Below the pieces are notes generated by a model, which saw only the letters and a program-made list of their open reading frames with translations, made no database searches and was not told the DNA's origin. Made by a program: the position numbers and the translations under genes. From an uncultured Bacteroides sp. (lineage in GTDB: Bacteria > Bacteroidota > Bacteroidia > Bacteroidales > Bacteroidaceae), in the NCBI RefSeq assembly GCF_902491285.1, contig NZ_CABUHK010000110.1:1-13686 (forward strand): DNA of 13,686 nt, read 5' to 3'. Positions 1-7,084 of this stretch are shown in pieces (position 1 is the first letter of the stretch; every line of letters begins with the position of its first letter).

Positions 1-1
1 C

Positions 2-34
2 TTTATCAATGACGGGCAACTTACTATCTTTTGA
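2..34 (+). CDS. Possible C-terminal tail of an upstream gene (partial)
   Basis: Reading from base 2, the frame gives ten residues, FINDGQLTIF, and then a TGA stop at 32-34. The alternation of hydrophobic and polar residues around an NDG turn resembles the last beta-strands of a secreted glycoside hydrolase or similar beta-sandwich protein. The stop would lie 29 bp before the GH88 start, a spacing like that inside the downstream operon. Ten residues are too few to assign a family, and an open frame this short can occur by chance. Confidence 0.25.
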   Translation, partial: FINDGQLTIF

Positions 35-63
35 TTTTATGTCGAACTCACGTTATTTATTAT

Positions 64-1263
64 ATGAGAAACTCTTTCTTAACTCTGGCAGGAATATCTG
101 TTTTATTCTTCATTGGATGCAAATCGAAAGTGGTTGCAACCGGCGAACTTATTCCGGATAATGTGAATAATGCCGTTGAACAGTACTCTCTGATGACCAA
201 CCAAATAGAGGCAAGCGGGCAAGTATTGAATCCACGTACATTGGATAAGGACGGAAAAACAGTTTACGTTCCGTATCGGGACTGGACGAGCGGATTCTTT
301 CCGGGAAGTATGTGGTATTTGTATCATCTTACACAAGATAAAAAATGGGAAACACTGGCTGTGAAATATACGGAAGCGCTCGATTCGGTGCAATACCTCA
401 CTTGGCATCATGATGTGGGCTTTATGGCAGGATGCAGTTTCCTGAACGGGATGCGCCTGGGAAATAAGGACTATCGTTCAGTCATTGTCCGGACAGCGAA
501 ATCGTTATCAACCCGTTTTCGCCCGAATGCAGGAGTGATTCAATCGTGGGACGTGAACAATAGCTGGCAGGCGGAGAGGGGATGGAAATGTCCTGTGATT
601 ATTGATAACATGATGAATCTGGAATTACTTTTCGAAGCGACACGTCTTTCCGGAGATTCCACCTATTATAATATGGCAGTCAGTCATGCCGATCAAACGT
701 TGAAAAATCATTTTCGTACTGATAACAGTTGCTATCATGTAGTAGATTATGACCCGGAAACCGGAGAGGTGCGCAAAAAACAGACGGCACAGGGATATGC
801 GGATGAATCTTCCTGGGCGAGAGGGCAGGCATGGGCACTTTACGGATATACGATGTGTTACCGGTATACCCGCAATCCTGCTTATTTGACGCAAGCATGC
901 AATATATACAATTTCATCTTTACGAATCAGAAACTTCCTTCCGACTTGATTCCGTATTGGGATTATGATGCCTTGAATATTCCCAATGAACCGCGGGATG
1001 TATCGGCGGCTGCCATTACAGCTTCCGCTTTGTACGAACTGAGCGGTTATGCGCCGGATATGAAATATAAAGGAACGGCGGATAAAATCATGGAAAGCCT
1101 GAGTACACCCGCTTATCGGGCGGAGATTGGAACGAACGGATGTTTTATTCTGAAACATTCGGTAGGAAGTATTCCTCATGGAGTGGAGATTGACGTTCCG
1201 CTGAATTATGCGGATTATTATTTTTTGGAAGCATTAAAACGTAAAAAGGATATAGGTAAATAG
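64..1263 (+). CDS. GH88 unsaturated glucuronyl hydrolase, lipoprotein
   Basis: This enzyme hydrolyses the 4,5-unsaturated uronic acid left at the non-reducing end of oligosaccharides by a polysaccharide lyase. I chose the ATG at 64 (399 aa) because it starts directly with a lipoprotein signal peptide whose lipobox FFIGC ends at Cys19. A TTG 33 bp upstream would only add an unsuited N-terminus. GH88 hallmarks are present: Asp117 in HHDVGF and Asp181 in VIIDNMMN match the two essential aspartates of the Bacillus unsaturated glucuronyl hydrolase, about 60 residues apart. Also present are WARGQAWALYGY (251-262), IPYWDYDA (296-303) and a C-terminal GVEIDVPLNYADYYFLEAL. Length and the expected (alpha/alpha)6-barrel composition fit the family. 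Lys follows the Cys and there is no acidic run, so a periplasm-facing anchor is likely (inference). A 63-bp gap separates it from susC, and the PL8 lyase downstream would make its substrate. GH105 is a less likely alternative. Confidence 0.93.
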   Translation: MRNSFLTLAGISVLFFIGCKSKVVATGELIPDNVNNAVEQYSLMTNQIEASGQVLNPRTLDKDGKTVYVPYRDWTSGFFPGSMWYLYHLTQDKKWETLAVKYTEALDSVQYLTWHHDVGFMAGCSFLNGMRLGNKDYRSVIVRTAKSLSTRFRPNAGVIQSWDVNNSWQAERGWKCPVIIDNMMNLELLFEATRLSGDSTYYNMAVSHADQTLKNHFRTDNSCYHVVDYDPETGEVRKKQTAQGYADESSWARGQAWALYGYTMCYRYTRNPAYLTQACNIYNFIFTNQKLPSDLIPYWDYDALNIPNEPRDVSAAAITASALYELSGYAPDMKYKGTADKIMESLSTPAYRAEIGTNGCFILKHSVGSIPHGVEIDVPLNYADYYFLEALKRKKDIGK

Positions 1264-1326
1264 ACTGGTTTTCAGGATAACAATTGAAACAAAAAACGAA
1301 TTTGCATTAATTAGAACAATCGTATT

Positions 1327-4300
1327 ATGAAAAATCGACAGAGTATGAAACATGTCAGTTTATTATTATTGGCGCTTTGTTCCTTTACCTTCTCTTTTGC
1401 ACAGATTTCGGTCAGTGGAAAGGTAATGGACGAATCGAACGAACCCATTATCGGGGCTAATGTGACTGTAAAAGGAGGAAAAACGGGAACGATAACAGAC
1501 CTGAACGGAAATTTCAAGGTATCTGTCCCTAAACAATCTTCCGTGCTGGTGTTCTCTTTTATCGGATATGCTACTAAGGAAGTGACTGTCGGAAACAAGA
1601 AAACGCTGACTGTGGTGATGAAAGAAGACGGAGTACAACTGGATGAGGTGGTTGCCGTGGGATATGCAACGGTGAAGAAAAGTGATTTGACCGGTTCGGT
1701 AGCCAAAGTTGATATGGGGGATCTGAACAAGAGCCAGGTGCTTTCTTTCGACCAGGCTTTGGGTGGCCGTATTGCCGGAGTACAGGTAGTCACAGGTGAC
1801 GGGCAACCCGGTTCGCAGGCTAATATTGTCATTCGTGGCAGTAATAGCATTTCCGAAACGTCGGATGGCAGTCCTTTGTATGTGATTGACGGTTTTGCTA
1901 CGGAAGATGCCAATCCGGCTGCAATGAATCCGAATGATATTGAATCTATCGACGTATTGAAGGATGCGTCCGCAACGGCTATTTATGGTGCTCGCGGTGC
2001 TAATGGCGTTATTATCATCACTACCAAACGCGGTATGGAAAGTGCGCCGCGTGTCACATATGACGGATATATCACTTTTCAGGCTAAACCGAAATTCTTG
2101 AAGTTGCTGGAAGGACAGGATTATGTAGCTTTTCAGGAAGAAGCGCAGACTGCTTCGGAGATGGCAAGAACTTTTTATCGGTACGATGAAGCTTTGGGAC
2201 GTAACCGGGTATTGGAAGATTACGCAAATATTCCTTCCATCAACTGGCAGGATAAAGTGTTCCGTTCCGCACCGATGACCAATCATCACATTGCTTTGAG
2301 CGGTGGTACCAAAAGTACCAAGTATAGTTCGAGTATCTCTTATTATAATCAACAGGGAATTATTGTCAACTCATCTTATGAGAGCCTGAAAGCTCGTGCT
2401 ACACTCGACCAGCAGATTTCGAAGAAAGTGAAAGCGGGTCTTACTTTTAATTTTTCGAATAATACTTCCAAAGGGTCGGCTCCTTCACAAGGCGGAGGTG
2501 GGGCCACACAATATTTTCTTTATCAGGTATTGGCCTATCAACCGGTATATTATACCGATCCGGATAAGGTGCAGGATGATTTGATGCAACAAGACCCGAA
2601 CTATCCTTATAATCCGGTGAAAACGATTGAAAATATGTATTCGAAGACATTAAGCCGGCAGTTGAGCATGAATGCTTATTTGAATTGGGATATTGCCAAA
2701 AACTTGGTGTTTAGGGCTACTTTTGCCTACAACTGGCGTACAGATCGCAGTGAGGCTTATAATAATGCGGATACTTATTGGGGAGATCCCAAATATTCCG
2801 CCAAACATTCGAATGGAAATTTTTCGTATAAAGAGTGGACGGGATGGTCGAACGAATATACATTGACTTATCGGAAAAAAGTGAAAGGTCATAATATATC
2901 GGCTATGTTGGGTGGTTCCTTGAATAGTAAAAACGTATCGGTACTGGGTGCCAGCTCTTCTATGGTGCCGTGGGATGCACTCGGATTCTGGGGAATATCT
3001 AACGGTACGCCGGATAAATTGACTTCCACAAATTTTGATGACCGGATTGCTTCTTATTTCGCCCGTTTCAATTATGACTGGAAATCGCGTTATTTACTGA
3101 CAGCGACCGTGCGTGCCGACGGAACTTCCCGCTTTCCTTATCACAAATGGGGATATTTCCCTTCCGGTTCTTTCGGATGGCGTATTTCGGAAGAGAAGTT
3201 TATGAAAGGAACCCGTACCTGGCTGTCGAACCTGAAACTGAGAGCCGGCTGGGGAGCTACCGGTAACTGTAATACGTATAAGAACTATCCGTCCCAATTG
3301 TTATTCTTGGGCGATCAGAATTATGCTTTCGGTAATAACATAGACAATCCTGCCATTTATATTTCACAAATGGCTAATAAGAACATGAAGTGGGAGACTA
3401 CTTATCAAACGAATATCGGATTGGACTTCGGATTCCTTAATAATCGCATTACCGGTCAGGTCGATATTTATAATAAAGAAACCAAAGATCTTTTGTTGGA
3501 TGCGGAAGTTCCTTTATCATTGGGTTTCAGCAAGGTGCAGCAGAATATTGGCAGTATTCGCAACCGCGGACTGGAATTTGCTTTCAATACCGTAAACTTT
3601 GTTGGCGGAAAGGGACGCTTCAAATGGACGACAGGTTTCAATATCTCTTTCAACAAGAGTAAGATAACAGGGCTTTCCGGTGATCAGGATTTTTGGGTAT
3701 CCAATATTCAATATCCTACCATTCAGAATCTCTATATTGCCCGTGTCGGTCATCCGATTTCAGAAATGTATGGATATGTGTATGACGGGGTTTATCAATA
3801 TTCGGACTTCAATGAGGTATCTCCGGGAGTGTTCGTGTTGAAAGATGGTATTCCTAACAATACGAAGGACCGTAATAATATTCAGCCGGGTGACATGAAG
3901 TTGCGTGATGTGAACGGAGACGGAAAAGTGACACCGGAAGACCAGACGGTGATCGGACACGGACTCCCGGTACATATCGGTGGTTTTACTAACAACTTTG
4001 AATATAAGGGATTTGACTTAAGTGTTTTCTTCCAATGGTCGTATGGTAATGATGTGATTAATTACAACCGTTATAAGTTGGAAAACATGACGTCCAGAAA
4101 TGCAAACTTGTTGGCGTCGGCCAAAGACCATTGGACACCGCGTATTGATAATGGTGACGGTACATATACGGAAGGTAATTATACGAATTATCTGTGCCGG
4201 GTGAAAGGGGATATCGGCAATATCAATACAAGCAGAGTAGTGGAAGATGCTTCATTCCTTCGTTTGAAGAATGTGCAACTGGGATATAATTTCCCCGTAA

Positions 4301-4491
4301 AATTGATTAAACGTTTGGGAATCTCTTCTTTACGACTCTACGTGAGCGGACAGAATTTGTGGACATGGACGAAATACACCGGTTATGATCCGGAAGTCTC
4401 TACCCGCAACTCTGCATTGACACGCGGATTCGATTATTCGGCTTATCCCAAAACTACTTCATATACTTTTGGTGTGAAATTAGGATTATAA
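1327..4491 (+). CDS. SusC/RagA-family TonB-dependent outer-membrane transporter
   Basis: This is the outer-membrane channel that imports oligosaccharides with its SusD lid, powered by TonB-ExbBD. The 1054-aa protein has a Sec signal peptide (cleavage near FAQ, residue 25/26) and a carboxypeptidase-regulatory-like N-terminal extension (about 28-100, GKVMDESNEPIIGANV). A TonB box follows (LDEVVAVGY, 105-113), then a plug domain (about 117-236) with the family signature VIDGF...ESIDVLKDASATAIYGARGANGVIIITTKRG, and a long beta-barrel with the usual DVNGDGKVTPED loop near residue 861. It ends with the aromatic-rich strand YTFGVKLGL. Length is typical for SusC. A second in-frame ATG at 1345 is possible, but both starts leave a working signal peptide. 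There is no STN domain at the N-terminus, so it is not of the type that signals to an anti-sigma factor. It sits 23 bp before its susD partner. The imported sugar is not readable from the sequence; context suggests uronate-containing oligosaccharides. Confidence 0.97.
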   Translation: MKNRQSMKHVSLLLLALCSFTFSFAQISVSGKVMDESNEPIIGANVTVKGGKTGTITDLNGNFKVSVPKQSSVLVFSFIGYATKEVTVGNKKTLTVVMKEDGVQLDEVVAVGYATVKKSDLTGSVAKVDMGDLNKSQVLSFDQALGGRIAGVQVVTGDGQPGSQANIVIRGSNSISETSDGSPLYVIDGFATEDANPAAMNPNDIESIDVLKDASATAIYGARGANGVIIITTKRGMESAPRVTYDGYITFQAKPKFLKLLEGQDYVAFQEEAQTASEMARTFYRYDEALGRNRVLEDYANIPSINWQDKVFRSAPMTNHHIALSGGTKSTKYSSSISYYNQQGIIVNSSYESLKARATLDQQISKKVKAGLTFNFSNNTSKGSAPSQGGGGATQYFLYQVLAYQPVYYTDPDKVQDDLMQQDPNYPYNPVKTIENMYSKTLSRQLSMNAYLNWDIAKNLVFRATFAYNWRTDRSEAYNNADTYWGDPKYSAKHSNGNFSYKEWTGWSNEYTLTYRKKVKGHNISAMLGGSLNSKNVSVLGASSSMVPWDALGFWGISNGTPDKLTSTNFDDRIASYFARFNYDWKSRYLLTATVRADGTSRFPYHKWGYFPSGSFGWRISEEKFMKGTRTWLSNLKLRAGWGATGNCNTYKNYPSQLLFLGDQNYAFGNNIDNPAIYISQMANKNMKWETTYQTNIGLDFGFLNNRITGQVDIYNKETKDLLLDAEVPLSLGFSKVQQNIGSIRNRGLEFAFNTVNFVGGKGRFKWTTGFNISFNKSKITGLSGDQDFWVSNIQYPTIQNLYIARVGHPISEMYGYVYDGVYQYSDFNEVSPGVFVLKDGIPNNTKDRNNIQPGDMKLRDVNGDGKVTPEDQTVIGHGLPVHIGGFTNNFEYKGFDLSVFFQWSYGNDVINYNRYKLENMTSRNANLLASAKDHWTPRIDNGDGTYTEGNYTNYLCRVKGDIGNINTSRVVEDASFLRLKNVQLGYNFPVKLIKRLGISSLRLYVSGQNLWTWTKYTGYDPEVSTRNSALTRGFDYSAYPKTTSYTFGVKLGL

Positions 4492-4503
4492 CTAGTTATA
4501 AAC

Positions 4504-4509
4504 AGGAGA
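4504..4509 (+). promoter_or_regulatory. Strong Shine-Dalgarno of the susD-like gene
   Basis: AGGAGA lies 5 bases before the ATG at 4515. A purine-rich site this good is uncommon in Bacteroides, where initiation usually relies on A/T-rich leaders. It supports the chosen start and suggests strong translation of the SusD lipoprotein. Confidence 0.55.
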
Positions 4510-4514
4510 ATATC

Positions 4515-6137
4515 ATGAAAAAAATAATATATATAGCAATAGCAGCTTTAGCTTTCTCGTCTTGCAATTTTCTGGATACAGAGGTGTATGGAAGTCTGGA
4601 TGAAAACAACCTCTACCATGATGAAACAACTTGTATGGCAGGGCTTACAGGAGTCTATGACAAATTGGGAGCAGTGGGAACTTACGGACAAAACCTGTGG
4701 GGTGACTTGGATGCTGGTACTGATATCTGTGTCTATAATCGTTCGTATGGAATAGATAATGTCCAGGTTTCCACTTATAATTACAATAATACGGATGCTA
4801 GCATCGAGACTACATGGAAGGATTTATACGAGGGCATCAACCGGGCGAATGACTACATTCCCGCAATTGAGTCCCGTACCGAAGAAGAGTGCGGCGGCAA
4901 ACAGAAAAAAGCGATGTTTATCGGAGAGGCGAAAGCATTGCGTGCTCTCTATTATATGAATCTCGTTGCATTCTGGGGAGAAGTACCTTTACGTCTGGAA
5001 GTGGTGCGTGATCTTTCTCAGCAACAACTGAAAAAATCTCCGCAATCTGCAATCTATGAACAGATTATTCAGGATTTGCTGGATGCGGAACAGGCTTGTC
5101 GTCCGGCGGACGAACTGAATGCTCCGGGGCGTATTTCAAAGACAACGGTGCAGGCGTTATTGGCTCGTGCATATATGTGGGAAGCCGGTTATCCGGTAGA
5201 AGCGGACACATGGGGAGAAGCATTGAAATGGGCACGTGAAGTGAAGAAGAGCAGGCTTCATGAGCTTTATCCCGAAACGGACGGTGTGAACGGATATCGT
5301 GCCATGTTTATAAATATGTGTTCCAATCAGTACGATTTAATTCACCGGGAGAGTATGTTTGAGGTGGAATTCTATGGAAATGGAATGGATAAGACAAATG
5401 AAAGCGGTAAGGTGGGATTATATCTTGGTATCAGCCAGGGGCTTCAGACCGATCCGGACACTCCTTTTGCTTATGCCTGGTATGATGGAACGCGTATCCT
5501 TTTCAAGATGTATGAAGAAGAAGATGCACGTAAATGGTGGAATTTTGGAGATTATACCTATCAGACGAACAACAATAAAGCCGTAAAGACTCCTCTTACT
5601 GATGCGGAAAAAGCTAAAAAGGAAGATGGAAATCCGGGTAAATGGAGAGCGGAATATGATCCGGTACGCCCGTGGGCACGTAACAACTCTTCAATTAATT
5701 TCCCGATAATGCGTTATGCCGACGTATTGCTTATGATAGCCGAATGTGCCAATGAAGTAAATGGTGGGCCTACTCAGGAAGCTGTCGATGCAGTGAATGA
5801 TGTGCGCAGACGTGCCGGAGCGACTTTGGTTTCTTTAAGTGATTTTAGCGGGGCAGAAGATTTCCGGGAGTTTGTGCGTGAAGAGCGTGCACGGGAATTA
5901 TGCTTCGAAGTGCCACGCCATATGGAACTGCGCCGGTATGGGAAAGATTATTTCTTTAACCGGATACGGTTGCTGAAAGAACAGGCAACTGATGAAAATG
6001 GAAGCAGGATAGGGTATGATTTGACAAATGTAAAAGCTGTTCCGGCTATTAATCTGGAAGAGAAACATTTGTATCTTCCTATTCCCCAAGCCGAATTGAA
6101 CACGAACCCGACGTGTGGACAAAATGAAAACTGGTAA
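4515..6137 (+). CDS. SusD/RagB-family surface glycan-binding lipoprotein
   Basis: This is the outer-membrane lipoprotein that captures glycan and forms the lid over the SusC channel. The 540-aa product starts with MKKIIYIAIAALAFSSC: lipobox FSSC, lipidated Cys17, followed by NFLDTE, the classic SusD N-terminal motif. The N-terminal TPR-like part is visible as YEGINRANDYIPAIES and FIGEAKALRALYYMNLVAFWGEVPL (about residues 100-165). The C-terminal SusD_RagB region has PIMRYADVLLMIAECANEVNGG, AVDAVNDVRRRAG and FEVPRHMELRRYGKDYF, and the protein ends YLPIPQAELNTNP. These are standard family landmarks and the length is normal. It is preceded by susC (23-bp gap) and followed by the DUF5017 gene (17 bp). 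Family assignment is secure; the glycan bound is unknown. Confidence 0.97.
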   Translation: MKKIIYIAIAALAFSSCNFLDTEVYGSLDENNLYHDETTCMAGLTGVYDKLGAVGTYGQNLWGDLDAGTDICVYNRSYGIDNVQVSTYNYNNTDASIETTWKDLYEGINRANDYIPAIESRTEEECGGKQKKAMFIGEAKALRALYYMNLVAFWGEVPLRLEVVRDLSQQQLKKSPQSAIYEQIIQDLLDAEQACRPADELNAPGRISKTTVQALLARAYMWEAGYPVEADTWGEALKWAREVKKSRLHELYPETDGVNGYRAMFINMCSNQYDLIHRESMFEVEFYGNGMDKTNESGKVGLYLGISQGLQTDPDTPFAYAWYDGTRILFKMYEEEDARKWWNFGDYTYQTNNNKAVKTPLTDAEKAKKEDGNPGKWRAEYDPVRPWARNNSSINFPIMRYADVLLMIAECANEVNGGPTQEAVDAVNDVRRRAGATLVSLSDFSGAEDFREFVREERARELCFEVPRHMELRRYGKDYFFNRIRLLKEQATDENGSRIGYDLTNVKAVPAINLEEKHLYLPIPQAELNTNPTCGQNENW

Positions 6138-6154
6138 TTCTTAAAAGTAACATT

Positions 6155-7084
6155 ATGAAAAAGATAAATATATATGTAGGATTATTGCTTGTGGGCGGTT
6201 TCTTTGCCTCTTGTGATGTCGATAGTGTGGATAGTATTGATTTTGGCGTGAATCTTCGCAATGAACAGCAGGAGATTTACGTCGGGGATGAAGTGACATT
6301 CGATTTTGATGGAAATCCGGATTATATCGTGTTTTATTCGGGTGAAGACGGTCATAAATATGCCAATAAAGACCGGTTGAAGGTGGATGTGGAGTCTATG
6401 AGTTTGTCGTATACGATGAAACAGGTATATACAAAGCCTTCTTATCAGAATCGTGCCAATATGCATATTTATATATCGGAAGACTTTAAAGGACTTTGCA
6501 CTGCCCAGGGAATTGAAGAAGCCACATGGACGGAACTTTCAGGGGCAGGTGGCTGGAAAGTTCCTACATGTCCCAACGTAACTACCGAAACGGTTACGGA
6601 TAACGGGGATTTATCCGGCTATATGGATAAAAAGTTTTATTTGGCTTTTCAGTATGAGACTCCGGCTTCGGAAGAGTATCAGCCCCGTTTCGATATTGAA
6701 CCTTTGACGTTGACTAAAATGGTGGAAGGACAAGAAATCAAGATGACCAATCCTGAAAAGGAATTTGGGTTTACGTATGTATTTCCGAAAGGAAAGCCAG
6801 CAGGTAATTATAATCCGAGTGCGACGAGACTTCTGTTTCAACCCTCGTCAGATAACACCGGGTTGCCGGCTGAAATATGGGCTATCAGTCAGCAGCTTGA
6901 TCCTTCGGCTGTGTCTCCCGATGAAGGAACTCCCATCAAATCGTTAGATACGACCGCTCCCTCATACACATATAAATATATGGCTCCGGGTGAATATGTC
7001 GTGACGTTTGTAGCGCGTAACGCCAATATGTGGAATGTGGAAAGTGCAGTAAGAGAGGTAAAAATAACAGTTAAGGAAAGATGA
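6155..7084 (+). CDS. DUF5017-type lipoprotein in the SusE/SGBP position
   Basis: This is a 309-aa lipoprotein with lipobox FFASC (Cys20) followed by DVDSVDSID. The acidic run after the cysteine resembles the Bacteroides lipoprotein export signal, so surface display is likely (inference). The N-terminal part has an Ig-like segment ending in GNPDYIVFYSGEDGHKYANKDR, the feature I associate with DUF5017 proteins found next to SusC/D pairs. The middle contains a strand-rich module with the segment KFYLAFQYETP (about 150-160), and the C-terminus (about 270-309, YKYMAPGEYVVTFVARNANMW) looks like a PKD/Ig-type beta-sandwich. No enzymatic motif is seen. Gene position directly after susD is that of SusE/surface glycan-binding proteins, so a glycan-binding role is the best inference. 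The gene ends in a 4-bp ATGA overlap with the lyase. The DUF5017 call is from memory of the motif, not from a search. Confidence 0.8.
   Translation: MKKINIYVGLLLVGGFFASCDVDSVDSIDFGVNLRNEQQEIYVGDEVTFDFDGNPDYIVFYSGEDGHKYANKDRLKVDVESMSLSYTMKQVYTKPSYQNRANMHIYISEDFKGLCTAQGIEEATWTELSGAGGWKVPTCPNVTTETVTDNGDLSGYMDKKFYLAFQYETPASEEYQPRFDIEPLTLTKMVEGQEIKMTNPEKEFGFTYVFPKGKPAGNYNPSATRLLFQPSSDNTGLPAEIWAISQQLDPSAVSPDEGTPIKSLDTTAPSYTYKYMAPGEYVVTFVARNANMWNVESAVREVKITVKER
7073..7084 (+). promoter_or_regulatory. Ribosome binding site and ATGA start/stop overlap
   Basis: AAGGAAAG runs directly up to the ATG at 7081, and the TGA of the preceding gene (7082-7084) overlaps this ATG as ATGA. This supports the 7081 start for the lyase and suggests translational coupling between the surface lipoprotein and the lyase. 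An in-frame ATG at 7090 is the alternative start. Confidence 0.5.

Noticed and set aside
25..33. Bacteroides -7 promoter-like TATCTTTTG before the GH88 gene
   Set aside because: It has one base too many between TA and TTTG, lies very close to the start codon, and no convincing -33 element is visible.
31..63. TTG start 33 bp upstream of the GH88 ATG
   Set aside because: It would add eleven residues before a complete lipoprotein signal peptide; the ATG at 64 gives a normal signal sequence and lipobox spacing.
1366..2352. Long open frame antisense to the susC 5' half
   Set aside because: It overlaps a clear SusC coding region, shows no family features, and its composition is what the reverse complement of a coding frame would give.
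3907..3945. DVNGDGKVTPED segment in SusC resembling a dockerin or EF-hand
   Set aside because: This calcium-loop-like motif is a regular part of SusC-family barrels, not an inserted dockerin.
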